From Atrina japonica (Eukaryota > Mollusca > Bivalvia > Pterioida > Pinnidae): DNA of 64,000 nucleotides. The stretch is from assembly GCA_030159075.1 (NCBI GenBank), contig BROG01000140.1, positions 445,001 to 509,000 of the forward strand. The letters are read 5' to 3'. Within the stretch, counting starts at the first letter, position 1; every line of letters begins with the position of its first letter. The translations under genes and the position numbers were made by a program. The notes under the pieces are model-generated. The model did not search any database, had not been told where the DNA came from, and saw only the letters and a list, made by a program, of their open reading frames with translations. Below, piece by piece: positions 29,581 through 45,146 of the stretch.

Positions 29581-29994
29581 TTCAAGTTTTAAATCATTTT
29601 AAACTCAGGAGTTGTCATAAATATATAGTTATAGATAAAATATGGCTATGTATGTAACATGAGACCTTGCAAAGCACAGAAGTATGACTGAAATAATTTA
29701 GTTTGTTTTTAATGATAATGACTTTGACCTTGGAATTGCACAAAAAGGGATTAGCCCTTTGAATCACTTAGCATAATTGTCATAGCATATGGTCTTTCTT
29801 GGTGGAAATATGTACTCTGAACTTCAAATACAAAAGTGATGACAACACAGGAAAACTTGACATCAAGTTGACATTTTGAGATCTGTTTTTACTTTTCTGT
29901 TTAACTTGACAAGTTCATGTACCAACATTAATTAGAACTGACATTGCCAACATAAAACCTACAGCTGGTGTATAAAACATCAGTAGATCATAGT

Positions 29995-30560
<566 letters not shown>

Positions 30561-30564
30561 ATCA

Positions 30565-31190
30565 GATAAAATCAAAATGTAAAACACATTAAAATCAATG
30601 TCAGGGAGTGGTTAAATTGGCATAACATTATGAGCATGATGTAACACAGATCTTTGCTAATCAATTACATATAAATATTCAAAATGTCCAACAAAAAACA
30701 TATTTTATTGTCTGGATACACAACACTGTACAAGGAGCTTGATTACCCCTGTATACTAAACATGGTATTATCTATGATAAATACACACAGCATTCCTAAG
30801 TGCCACATTTTTTGTAAAGTTTTTAGCAAAACATTGTTCACAAATAGCTCGCTGTTCAACCCGTTCCAAATATATTAGAATATGGACAAAAATCTTTCCT
30901 CCATGTAAGATTGCCCTCACAAATTTGTCGAGTTAAAATGCTACATGATTTACAATAACATGATAAAGCACAATATATATATAGTTACATTAAAACAACT
31001 GTATCTTTACTAGGATATTAAATTCTAACCCATTGTGACACAGCACTGATGTTTTAAGGGCCCCCATACTAGATACCAATGCCCTTAACTGTCACCTGTA
31101 TGAAATGTATGTTACTTGATGCAGTTTCACAAAGGGATATTTTCTGACAAATAAGTCACAAATGTGTAAAAAATTGACCAAAAACTTAAA
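30565..31190. other. intergenic, nothing recognised
   Basis: No gene, RNA or repeat that I can support. Confidence 0.5.
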
Positions 31191-31194
31191 TATT

Positions 31195-31665
31195 CTGTTT
31201 ACTTAGGAGCCTGTGACCTTGGTCTTTGACCTTGAAACTTTGATTCAATGATCTGACAATTCCTAACAACTTTTTCTTGTATCTTTGCATACAAAAAGTT
31301 AATTAATTTTTAGTTGATAAGCCACTGATATATATCTATACCCTTGAAACATCCTATAGTGGCTTGTTCATTAAAATATTTCATTTCCATTCACAATCTT
31401 TGTAGGTATTGACTTAATAATCATGCATACCATTGAGATGACAGACATTGGTTCACGCAGATATTTTTACAGATGTACCAAGATTTGGTCCTTTTTTACC
31501 CCTTTTGGGGAACCATTGAGTCCTAGTCCCTTTTAATCCCAAAATTTATGCAGCTTCAATTGGGGACACTTCCTGGAAGGTTTCGTTAAAATTGGCCCAC
31601 TGGTTCTTGGGAAGATGTCGAAAATAAGTAAACTTGACAATGGATGACGGAAAAAGAACAATAGC
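31195..31665 (+). mobile_element. dispersed element family X, 3' part
   Basis: Shares a long block with 61560-62090: 'gtgaccttggtctttgacct', 'tgacttaataatcatgcata', 'gatgtaccaagatttggtcc', 'aaaattggcccactggttct'. Here the terminal 'aagtgagctaaaa' is missing. No transposase. Confidence 0.75.
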
Positions 31666-31984
31666 AATAGGCCTTTGAATCAGGTGACCTAAAAATGTAC
31701 ACCATATATGTATAAAACAAACGATATGATTGAACTATGGATGGAAAGCAGAAAATAACCACCGCTATGAAGTGCAGCAACTGTGTAATGTACAAAGAGC
31801 CATGTTCATATACATAACAACTCCCATGATGACAGTCTTTGATATTACATTAAATTAACTCATCAATGCCTGAAAAACAATGGAATGAGTTAATGAACCA
31901 GTGTCCTAGTAAGATATCTTGCACTACTGCAAACCACTCAAGTACTACTTGATAATAAACAGGTACTTCTGTAACAGTGAACAA

Positions 31985-32765
31985 CATCATTGTGGTGCCC
32001 TGTATTACATGTGTAACACCCTGTGCTACATGTATAACACTCCTGTACTACACATATAACACCCCTGTACAACATGTATAACATCCCTGTACTACACATT
32101 TAACACCCCTATACTACACATTTAACACTGCTGTACTACATGTATAACACCCCTATACTACATGTATAACACCCCTGTACTACATATTTAACACCCCTGT
32201 ACTACACATTTAACACCCCTGTACTACACATTTAACACCCCTTTATTACATGTATAACACCCCTGTACTACATGTATCACACCCCTGTACTACATATATA
32301 ACACCACTGTACTATATATAACACCCTGTACTACACATTTAACACCCCTGTACTACACATTTAACACCGCTGTACTACATGTATAACACCCCTACACTAC
32401 ACCCCTGTGTATAACACCCCTGTACTACACATATTAACACCCCCTGTGCTACACATTTAACCCCCCATTTAACATGCTGTACTAACATTTAACACTGTAT
32501 AACACCCCTGTACTACATATATGTACTACATATATAACACCCCTGTACTACATGTATAACACCCCTGTACTACATATATAACACCACTGTACCATATATA
32601 ACATGCTGTACTACACATTTAACACTGCTGTACTACACACCTATAACATCAAAGTGGTCTGTACTAAAGTGGATATATAACACCACTGTACTACATATAT
32701 AACACCACTGTACTACATATATAACACCACTGTACCATATATATAACACCCCTGTACTACATACA
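31985..32765 (+). repeat. ~22-bp minisatellite, about 35 copies
   Basis: Unit 'cccctgtactacatgtataa' 'ca', with variants acacattta and atatataaca and several truncated units. Downstream of NAGLU. Confidence 0.94.
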
Positions 32766-32945
32766 ATGTAACCTCACTATTAAGACCACCTATCTGACTG
32801 ACTCAAAGTGGTCCGATTAGTGGTATTAAAGTGGAACCTCACTATTAAGAACACCTATCTGACTGACTCAAAGTGGTCTGATTAGTGGTATTAAAGTGGA
32901 ACCTCACTATTAAGACCACCTTTCTAACCAGTCTAATTAATTAAG
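32766..32945 (+). repeat. 65-bp repeat, ~2.7 copies
   Basis: Unit 'aacctcactattaagaccac' 'ctatctgactgactcaaagt' 'ggtctgattagtggtattaa' 'agtgg'. Confidence 0.9.
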
Positions 32946-33412
32946 TGTTACAGTCAATATATTGATGACAATAAATCTGTCCTGTTGATATCAACAATGG
33001 GCCATATATTAAAAGCTAGCAAATTAGTTTTAATATCAACAAGTTGTATAAAATTTCATCATGGCATTCCTTAGACACTAAGTCATACTGAATGTTTTAA
33101 ATCCATACATGCCAAAATGATGTCAAAATTGATAACATTAAACAAGATCTAAAATGAAAGAAAAACTAAAATCTGTTATAATCTGTAAAAATATATCTTG
33201 TAATGAGGGACTTGTACAACAAATATATGAATATGAAAATACATATATTAAAATAACATTTAAGTAGTTGAATGCAATTGATGGTGACAAATATAAACAT
33301 CTTTTGACTATACTTAATGACAAACCATAAAAACAAAACCTTGAAACATCTAATTAACATTTAACATTTAATGGTAATGTTTAGAATTAAAGCTAGATTT
33401 ATGTTAACATAA

Positions 33413-33570
33413 TCAAATGACAATTCTGGATCCATATATCCTCTCAAACCAAGTTCTCGTGTCCTGTTGACGACGGATACTACTCTCTTTTTGTAATGAC
33501 TGGAAGAATTCTGACCGCGAGTCTGGTCTGTATTTCTTGTTCAACGCATTAACTATCTGTACCGTGTCCC
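33413..33570 (-). CDS. NAGLU: NAGLU terminal exon n15 with stop
   Basis: A 158-bp coding exon with acceptor TTATTTAACAG. It encodes [20 protein letters not shown], then an Arg/Gln-rich tail ending [11 protein letters not shown] and TGA. The first half matches the human GDTVDLAKKIFLKYYP end; the remaining ~30 residues have no obvious human counterpart. No AATAAA was found in the next ~400 bp; an ATTAAA at 33033-33028 is a weak polyadenylation candidate. Confidence 0.9.
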
Positions 33571-34501
33571 CTGTTAAATAACAATTATTTCCATTAACTT
33601 AGAGTTGTAATATACTAGAGAGTTTGACCAGGGTTACAAGAAAAGGGTCCTTACAACAACTTTTTGGAGGAAATTGTGATTTGAATGTTTTCAGAAAATT
33701 TAACATCTGTGGATTTAAAAAGTAAAATTTGATCATGAGATTTGAACTGAGAATGAATGCAGATGGTTCTTGGCCCAATCATATTTCATCGATAGAGTCA
33801 GGCATATTACAATCCAGGTGACCAACTTATCAGTGCTAAACAAGACTGACAATTATCATGTGACCAAGACACCGGATATAGAAAATGCGCATATCAGTAA
33901 ACAAAGAAAATGGTGATATCCATCTCAGTGTTCATTCAAACAGGCAATCACATCAGATTTTTGCAAATATAGTAAACAATCTACTAGCTTTGATATGTCA
34001 ATGGGGTCTTTATTGTGTATTTCTACAATGGTCGAGTATAAATAGTGCATACATCATGCATATAATAAACTGTAAATTCTCGTATTACATCGACTGAATA
34101 TGGGGGCGCCATGCTTGTTATGATTTGATGCTATCCCACAATTCAGTGCGACAGAAAAGGTAATTTTGTCCAGTCAGATTATCAAAGTGATTGTATTCCA
34201 CCTGGCTATACGGACAGCATTAGCATCAGTGAGCCAGGATCCATGGCTAACTGACTGAGGTGACAAAAAGTTATCATTGTTTATGTACATCTTTTTAAAA
34301 TCAGGAATGCAAACCCGTTTCCAACTTGAAGAGAAGATGAAATTTGAGGTTTTTATCATAATTATAGAACATATTGTGTGTATTTCGAAGTATTTTGCAA
34401 GGCTCTACAACGCTAAAAAATTCTGTCTTCATTTAGCCAGTGAGCTAGTAATTTTACTAGCCAGCCAGAAAAATTTACTCGCCAAATTATATATATATGT
34501 A

Positions 34502-34552
<51 letters not shown>

Positions 34553-37500
34553 GAATTTATAACGCCAGTTTCTTTTCGACAGAATTTACAAAAACAGTGT
34601 CTGCCCACAAGAAATTGAAATTTTAACTCAGTTAAAATCGAGAGTCAAAACCCCGATCGTCAGACAAACAACTATAAAGTTCTTTATAAGGTTTTTGTCC
34701 GACAATCGGGTATTTGACTCTCGATTTTAATTTACAGATAAAATTTCCAATTCTGGCTGTCTCTGTGGTCTGCCCGCCCTCCTCGTCGAACACTAGCCAT
34801 AACTTGGTTCCAGTATTCCTGTAACACTAACTACGTTTAAATTTGCTAGTGTCCATTGAAGAGGTAGATAATTCTGTTGAAATCTACCTTGAAAAGAAAA
34901 TGTCATCATGTTCTGTTTTGAAAATTTCAAGTCGAAAACATGACAGCATACAACGTGTTTTTATACAGTAATCAAAGTGAGTTAGATGCTCTAGTTTATC
35001 GAAACTGAATAGTGAAATTGGTTGTTGTAAAGCGCACAACAGATTATGATATCGATAATGTAATTTCACAATGAAAACGGACAAACTTTTAATTTCTGGC
35101 TCGGGAAAAACTGGTTGCAATGTGGCAACTGAATTAGAATAAAGACTCGCCAAAACCTAAAATATGGTTGCATTTGCGAGTGATTTGGTCGCATTGTAGA
35201 GCACTGATTTTGGCAGCACACCTGATCTGCTGATATATACATTACCTGTTGGCTCACTTGGGTACAGTTTCAACTGGTATGAAAATGGTACCTCAACCTT
35301 GTTATAAATTGCTTCATTGAGTTCATTTGTGTTATAGGTCTTATTCTGAAGATAAAAAAAAAGAAAGTTATAAGAACAATATAATTTTGGTATTTCTACT
35401 TTTACTAAAAACAAATCTGACTACAGATTTTTCTTGGAAACAACTTAATCTGAATTCTGACTCACTAAATTATTAGACTTCAAAAATGTTTTCTTAATAA
35501 ACAAAAATATATTATCAACTAAAAATTAAAATGGCTATATTCACAATGCAGAGTTGCAGGTGGATTTTCAGAGCCAAGGGAGGTAACTCATGCTTCTTTT
35601 TTATGATAAATAACTTAGATTTGTTTGTTTTATTCTACACTTAACATTTTATGAGTTGATGGAACATCAACTTAGTAATGTTGTCATAAGAGGATTTCTT
35701 GGGATCAAGTCAAAGCACAAATTGCAGTACGGGGTTAATAACACATTATATTGATGGGAAATTACACATATATGAGCATTTCAGCAACATAAACTCAACT
35801 TCAAGGTTGAAATTTCCACTTTTATTCATAAATATTTGCTTTTTGCATTGACAAAACAAAAATATCAACTCGCTGAAATATATACATCTAGGAGACTTGT
35901 CGAAATATATGCTATAAAAAGTCAATCCAGTGTCCTTAGAAGGTCCAAGATGTTTTAAATTTGGTCTCAAATGTTACTTTTCAATTATTATTTAACATTA
36001 TACACATGTGAAAATTTTCATATTAAAAGCAACTGACTGGACTGTTTACAATATAAACACAGGATTAATATACAAATGAGTTTTTGGTGCATGTCATTCC
36101 ATTACTGTACACTGGGAACCCACAGTGAAAAGCTGTGATCTTAACAGATGAGAAACCTGGGGTAGTCTTTGAAGTTGGGAAAATGTTTTACATGTTCACT
36201 TATTGACCTAGAAATTTTTAAAGTGAAACTTAGGGGAAGTACTGTGTAAGGTACAATACTGTTCAGTTTCATAGATAATTTAAAATCCATGAAGAGCCAT
36301 CCTGGATCAGTCGGTAGCAAGCTCGACTCTAAATTGTGAGGTCGTGAGTTCGAGTCCAGTCGGCAGCAGGTTGGTTTTCTGTCTTTTGGATGAGACAGAA
36401 AAAACAGAGGTCCCAAGTCACAGTAGGTGTTGGCATGTTAAAGAACCCTTACTGCTCAAGTGCCAAGTACAGGCCAAAATTTGAAGCCCTTTATCGGCAT
36501 TTGGTGATGTCTCCATATGAGTGAAAGATTCTTGAGTGGGATGTTAAACAAAAATAAACAAACAAACAGACATAATATCAAAGAAGCAATGGTTATAAGG
36601 ACAAGGTTTTATAAACATAAATCTGATCTATGTAGTTTGTTATAACAGCATAATAAATATAGCATCATTGCTCATGTGTGATATAAATTGTGAAGTGTGA
36701 AAAAAAAATTGATGTTTCAATTGTCATGATTGAGCTTATTTGGAATTAAAATTGCATGATCTACACAGGTTTTTCCAATTCATTATCTCTTGGAATAACA
36801 TGCATTTTCTCAGTCAAGAGACTGGTACCCTTTATTTAAATCAACCTGCAACATCTTTCAAACATCTGTACACAATGTATATTTTTCTGTAAGAATCTGA
36901 TTGCAATTACTTTCCTACGTGAGATTGGTCAATGAATAGTTCATAATTAAACTTACCTCAGCAAGACAATCCATGGAGTAATTTATAAACAGTTCCCATC
37001 TTGGTATGTAGTAACTGAAAAAAACAGAACATGTACATATAGCCTAGTGTGATGTCTCTCACCTTATGATCAACAAAAAGCAAAGTATATAAGTGATATA
37101 TACTATGTTGTATATATGAGTTAGGTTTGTGTTGTTTCATTTACAGTTTAGATATACTGTTTGTGTTGTTCCATTTACAGATTAGATTTACTATGTTATA
37201 TATATGAGTTAGGTTTGTGTCATTTCATTTACAGATTAGATATACTATGTTGTATATATGAGTTAGGTTTGTGTCATTTCGTTTACAGTTTAGATTTACT
37301 ATGTTGTATATATGAGTTAGGTTTGTGTCGTTTTGTTTACAGTTTAGATTTACTATGTTGTATATATGAGTTAGGTTTGTGTTGTTTCATTTACAGTTTA
37401 GATTTACTATGTTGTATATATGAGTTAGGTTTGTGTTGTTTCGTTTACAGTTTAGATTTACTATGTTATATATATGAGTTAGGTTTGTGTCATTTCGTTT

Positions 37501-40500
37501 ACAGTTTAGATTTACTATGTTGTATATATGAGTTAGGTTTGTGTCATTTCGTTTACAGTTTAGATTTACTATGTTGTATATATGAGTTAGGTTTGTGTTG
37601 TTTCGTTATATATATGAGACTAGTTTCATTTAGATTTACTATGTTATATATATGAGTTAGGTTTGTGTTGTTTCGTTTACAGATTAGATATACTATGTTA
37701 TATATATGAGTTAGGTTTGTGTTGTTTCATTTTACATGATTATATGATATACTTTGTGTTATATATATGAGTTAGATTTTTGTTGTTGAGTTTTTGTTTA
37801 CAGTTTAGATTTACTATGTTATATATATGAGTTAGGTTTGTGTTGTTTCGTTTACAGATTAGATATACTATGTTATATATATGAGTTAGGTTTGTGTCAT
37901 TTCGTTTACAGTTTAGATTTACTATGTTATATATATGAGTTAGGTTTGTGTTGTTTCGTTTATACATGATTAGATATTGTGTTGTTTCATATAGTTTAGA
38001 TATGAGTTAGGTTTGTGTCAATTCGTTTACAGTTTAGATTTACTATGTTATATATATGAGTTAGCAAGTGTAAAACGGTGTAAATATTCTCCTTTCTAGA
38101 ACTCTGTATATCTATCATGAATCTCAGAGGATTACAAAGATATATACATAACATAGAGTAATCAAAGATACCAAGCTCACCTCACATGGCAACTTTGCCT
38201 CTATACATTGCTATACTGATAATCAGATTTTCTTAATCAATTTTATTTCATATTGACAATGAAATAAAGTTGACACTCAATACCTCTAAGTCCATGGGAC
38301 CACCAAAACATTTCAAGGTTTCAAGAATTTCAAGAGTTTTGAGTGTTCGTGAAATTGACATTTCGACTGATGTAAGTTCTTAATACTGCACAAAATAAGA
38401 TGGGATTTTTTTCATAATTCACATGAATTTTATCACAGTTCCTGTACATAGTTTAAAAAAAAACAAAAAACATGTAAATTCTTAACGTGGTCACATAGCC
38501 GTGAAATGTTGGTCAGATGCAACATTTGCAACATGCAAACTGACAGTCATCATATCACACTTCATCCATGCAAGTTTGGTCTCTCTAGCCTTTCTATTTT
38601 CTGAAATAATGCTGAAATCAAATCTTCTTAACCTGATCACTGAAATATAAATCTTCTTAACGTGGTCAACAGATGTGGGGTCATATCATCAGCAACCCAC
38701 ATTCTGGGTCATAGATGTAGTCATCATATGCATGCAAGTTTCCTGTCTAAGGCCAACTCTTATGAATGCAAAATCAAACTAGATGTAGTCAATCATATGG
38801 TCAGACACATCATTTGCCATGCAAGTTTAGGCCATTATAAGACACATCATCCTACTTGGTCTGTCTGAGAGAATGCCAAAATCAAATCTTCTTATCATGG
38901 TCACTCAACCATGAAATGTAGGTCAGATGCAACATCTGCAACATGCAAAGTGACAATCAATTTATCACATATTATCCATGCAAGATTTGTGTGTCTAGCC
39001 TTTCTCCTTTCCGAGATAATGCTGCAATCAAATATTCTTAACATGATCACTGAACCATAAATCTTCTTAACATGGTCATTCAGATGTGGGTCAAAGGTCA
39101 TATGCAGCATCGGCAATCCACATTCTGATTCTCATAACTAGATGTATCATGCTGACAAGTTTTGACATTCTAGCACTTCCGCTTACTGATATATCAGTGC
39201 GAACGCTGACGCTGATGCTGGGGAAATAGTACAAGCTCACCTTCACTTCGTGAGGTGAGCTTAAAACAGTTGATTTTATTAATATAGCTATAACAATTTT
39301 CCAAGCAAACTTGAATTCAGTTAAACACATTATCTATTTCAAACTTACTCCGCTAACAAGCCAGACCATTGTTTACAAGCATAGTCTCGAATCTGTAAAA
39401 CAGAAGTTAAGTTTGTTATAACAATGGCTTATGTATACACTGTGACAATGTTAAGAATGATTCAGAACATAAAATAAGGCAAGATCTTTTCCCAATGCCT
39501 ATCTATAAATGTGATATTGTAGAACATACATTATTCTAATTAATGAACCCACAGAGACAGCATGAGATTATAACAGTAAACAATTGAACAGATACAGAAA
39601 AATAATATCATAGGGAATAATTACTTGATTGATAGAATAAAGACTAAACCAAAAAACCCTGCTCTTCTGCTATTCTGTTTGTTTAAGTGTATATTATCAA
39701 TACAAGAGAGGGATCTTGGCACCCACCATGGAATGTTCTATGTCTGATCTATGACACACTGTTTTCTCTTCTTTTCTCTTATTTTGTGTCTAAACATTGA
39801 ATTTGAACTTAAATCCATATTTCTGCGAGATATTTTTTTCACAAGATTATGGCAAAACTGAACTTGAACTGAACATAAAACATTTTAAGAGAGAAAGGAA
39901 TTCAACATGGCCGTTATGTGTCCATCTTGTATTTTGATCTCTCTGAAAATGTAATATGCACACCTAGACTTCAGGGGAAACCTCCATATTCAATTTCAAA
40001 AAGATTCCTTCAGTACTTTCTGAGAAATACATACTTCCATTGTCAAAATCCAAGATGGCCACCTGCCAGCCATGTTGGAATCCAATCTATCTGAAAATGA
40101 CATATGCACAACTACACCTCACAGGGAATCTTCATGTCCAATTTCAAGGAAATTCCTTCAGACCTTTCTGAGAAATAGCAATAACAAATTTCCTATGGTC
40201 AAAATACAAGATGGCAACCTGTTGGCCATATTGGATTCTGATCTATCTGAATATGTAATATGCACAACTAGACCTCAATGGGAACCTTTATGTAATATTT
40301 CAAGGAAATCCCTTCAGTCCTTTCTGAGAAACAGCAGTAACAAACTTCCTTTGGTAAAAATCCAAGAAAAAAATCTGTCGGCCATGTTGGATTCCGATCT
40401 CTCTTTATATAAATGTAATTTGCACAACTTGATCACAAGGGGAACCTTCATGTCAAATTTCCCGTAGATCCCTTCAGTCCTTTCTGAGAAATAGCAGTAA

Positions 40501-43500
40501 CAAACTTTCTTTGATCAAAATCCAAGATGGCCGCCTGTTGGCCATGTTGGAATCCAATCTCTCTGGAAATGTAATATGCACAACTAAACCTCAAGGGGAA
40601 CCTTCATGTTAAATTTTAAAGAGATTCCTTCAGTCCTTTCTGAGAAATAGCAGTAACAAGTTTTGTTCAGGACAGAAGGACGACAGACGGATCATGGCTG
40701 CAGAGCCATATGAATGGCCACTATCTGTTGATGGTGGGATAATAAACCAAACATCTTAGATGACCAACATAATGTGTTTACCTCTCCTCTAGGGCCCCAA
40801 AGTGTGACCTGATTTCTTGCATTAAACTCGTATAAGAATCTGTCATTAATATTATCTTTAGCTAGACTCTTTGCTGAGTTAATCCATTTTCCTAACAGGA
40901 AGTGAGAATCAGAGGCTAGCACTGTTTCCATGTCCTTCAATAATCCAATCAGGGCATCTCCATTTGATCTACATGGAAAAATGCATAATGTAGTTTTTCC
41001 TAAATACATTAAAATATTCTGTTATTATGTGTCAGGAAATCAGATTTCCTTATATTACCAAATGCATGTCTAAGTATTGCGCAATAAGCTGACACATATA
41101 AGTATGTCCACCGTACTTATATGCCATTAGTGGGCGTGTTGTCGCCAACAAATCAAACATTATAAGATTCTGTCTTCGCAAAGCCCACTAGTACCATTGG
41201 ATCACATGGAAATCATACAAGTAATTGGCACTTAGTTATCATGACATAAGGTCTGCTAGGGAGTATGCATTATTCAATGATTAAAAAAATGCTAGAAATT
41301 TTAAATGCTAGTTCGATTTAATAAAAATTACAGGATTATTCAGGATGTAAACTTGCCAATTCCATTTTTTGATCTTTACAAAATTCTGTCCAATTTTACT
41401 TGAATAAAAAAGAACATACACTCCTTTTATCCTCACTAAATGTTTTTAAAACTAGATCTAATATAAGGGAAAAGCAATCATTCCAAGTTCCATATCTATG
41501 TACAAGATAAATGATATCAAACTCATTCACTCTTTCTTTTTCAGTTACAAAAGCAGACAGTTTCATTCCTTATTTCATATGTGCAACTGTAGGTGGACTT
41601 TTTGCCTTGTAAAACAGTCATATTGAAATCATAATGATGATATTGAGCTATTGATTAGTTGATAATAAATATTGAGCTATTGATTGGTTGATAATAAACT
41701 TACTTCATTGCCGCAGTATTGTTCTTGCTAAAAGCTAAGACAAATTGCGTGTAGTACGTCATAGAAATTATCTGAAGACTGTTCCTTGTGACATCCACTA
41801 GATCATACCTACAGAAGTAAATATTCAATACAGAAAATTAAGTACATTTAAATTATCTACAGTGAAATATTGTGATTAAAATCACCTGTCTGTCAAAAAC
41901 GGGTGTGAATAGCGAGCATCGTATATGAAGTTTTCCACAAATCATTTTCTATTGCTCTGCCAGGTCGTACCCGACATAAATACTGTTTTTCTGCAAATTT
42001 TTGTTCCCGTCATTTCATCCTTCGATTAAAGGGCAAATTCAAATTGAAAGTGAAATTTGAAAGCTAAATAACTGAAGCATTTACATGCCATATGTGAGAG
42101 ACTAGGATGATTAAGCCAAATTTAAGATGGGATGAATATGTTTCCTGTGTAAAAGAGCGAAAATAACAAGGGGCAAAAAAATTGCAGGTATACAGCAGAT
42201 CACTATAGAAAATTGTACATTTAAGGCACTCATACAACTTGTATCTACTGTAAAACTCATTTGAGATCAGCTTACTGTCTCTTAGGAACCAGTATGAATA
42301 GCAAGTTAGTATCTTTAACAGAGCTTTCCTAGGATAATATTATATTTGATCTTAACCCAATAATATAGTCACTAACATGAGATGGTGTATGGATATAAAG
42401 CATTAGCAAAAAATTAGGTTAACATGTAGTAAATATAATTCTTGATGCAAATGTATGAAATTAACCAGGGACAAAATACTTCTTCTGTGTATTGCAAATG
42501 ATGACCAAATACTTTCATAGGATGTCCAGGTAGCATCAAGATTAGAACATTCCCTTCTCACTTATACAACATAAGATGTCAAGGTAACAACAAAATTAGG
42601 ACATTTCCTTCTCACTAATACTACATAGGGTGTCCAGGTAACATCAAGATTAGAACATTCCCTTCTCACTTATACTACATAAGATGTCAAGGTAACAACA
42701 AGATTAGAACATTCCCTTCTCACTTATACTACATAAGATGTCTAGGTAACATCAAGATTAGGACATTCCCATCTCACTAATACTACATAGGATATCCAGG
42801 TAACATCAAGATTAGAACATTCCCTTCTCACTTATACTACATAAGATGTCAAGGTAACAACAAGATTAGGACATTCCTTTCTAACTAATACTACATAAGA
42901 TGTCCAGGTAACTTCAAGATTAGGACATTCCCTTCTCACTAATGTTATATAGGATGCCAAGGTGCCATCATGATTAGCACATTCCATTCTCACTAATGCT
43001 ACAGGATTTCAGTTCTCAGATCAGACAGAAGAATATATGAGATGGTATGGGGGTGTCAGGTCAGATATGAGGGTTTCCTGTGGATATGAGTTTCTACCCA
43101 CAGTAACCACCCCATCAATCTAGGATAACAAGAAAAAGAGATTAAACTTACATAAATAGTGAACTGTTCTTAAAATCACTGCTTGACAGAGTCATAATAT
43201 CCCAAGCCACAAACAAGTCTTCTGGATTGTACCAAACCTGATATAATAAAATCAACAATAGCATGTATAAGCATGTGTAAAGAACAGAGTATAATAAATT
43301 GGCAAATACAAATCATATACAAAATAGCTTAGCATAGCTTGCATAGATCATATACAAAATCTACAATCAGAGATCATATACAAAATAGCTTAGCATAGCT
43401 TGCATAGATCATATACAAAATAGCTTAGCATAGCTTGCATAGATCATATACAAAATCGACAATCAGAGATCAGATACAAAATAGCTTAGCATAGCTTGCA

Positions 43501-45099
43501 TAGATCATATACAAAATCGACAATCAGAGATCAGATACAAAATAGCTTAGCATAGCTTGCATAGATCATATACAAAATCGACAATCAGAGATCAGATACA
43601 AAATAGCTTAGCATAGCTTGCAAAGATCATATACAAAATCGACAATCAGAGATGAGATACAAAATAGCTTAGCATAGCTTGTATAGATCATATACAAAAT
43701 CGACAACCAGAGATGAGATACAAAATAGCTTAGCATAGCTTGCATAGATCATATACAAAATCGACAACCAGAGATCAGATGCAAAATAGCTTAGCATAGC
43801 TTGCATAGATCATATACAAAATCGACAATCAGAGATCAGATGCAAAATAGCTTAGCATAGCTTGCATAGATCATATACAAAATCGACAATCAGAGATGAG
43901 ATACAAAATAGCTTAGCATAGCTTGTATAGATCATATACAAAATCTACAACCAGAGATCAGATACAAAACTAATAAGCACAGCTTGTATAGATTAGACAC
44001 AAAATTGACTAAAACAAACATACAATTTTTATCAGAGCATATTGCAAAAAACATTTTGATTAGGTGACTTAACAAGTGATACCATTTTTTATTTCATTTT
44101 CTATAGATAATTCAACATCTTTGAAAAACTCAATTAATTTATGTGCTAATTCAATTGATCCTATGAGAAGAAAATCCATAAGAAATGGTATATTATAGAT
44201 AAATCTAATATCAAGTCACAGACGATCACTTACCTACATGAAATTGTGTCAGAACTTATTATATCTCTGTGGAATCTCTCTTGGGAGACCACTTTCATAA
44301 AAGACAACCTATCTTTTAAGAACACATTTAGAAAACCGCTTGGTTAAATAATCCTTTAAACAAAACCTCTTTAAGGGACCACCTGTCTTGTGAGACCACA
44401 TTTCAGTGGTAGATGGGGTGGTCTCTCAACACAGGTTCCACTGAATCAATTTTCATTTGATTTATTTCTTACTGTTCTATTACAAATCTTACAGAATGTT
44501 TTACTAGTACGTATATGTAAAGGTTCCCAATTGAGGAATGAAAAGTGAAATACCGAGACTCAAACACAGGTTCAAATACGGTTCTGATACCGGTATCTAC
44601 AAAAAGCATGCATAGCAAAGAAACACAAGTCTAAGTATCATTCTGTATGAATTTGAAATTTACACTAAATAAATTTTAATGGGATAACCATTATTGTTTT
44701 ATACAGTCTAAGATAAAACTCAGACATGACTTCAAACTCAAACTTCTAAATTTAGAACATTAAATCAATAACTCTTGGAGATGAATATGCAATGATTTAG
44801 AAATTATAACAACATGAAACAATATATGACATGAAATAAAATCTGTTTAAACCTAAAATAATTTACACTTCATTATAAAAGTGAAGAGGACTGATATCCC
44901 TAAAATTACATGCAACATGCAGTGACCATAATAAACACATGCCATAACTAACAAGCAAAATATCTCACCTATACACACACACTCTCACCTTTACAATTTC
45001 ACCTCCACGCACACACACACATACACACAGACACATACACACACAGACACACACACACACTGACACACACAGACACACACAGACACACACACACAGACA

Positions 45100-45146
<47 letters not shown>

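Noticed and set aside
37161..37655. 164-codon plus frame with an 18-residue period
   Set aside because: 54-bp minisatellite in a NAGLU intron; the period is a multiple of three, so it stays open by arithmetic.
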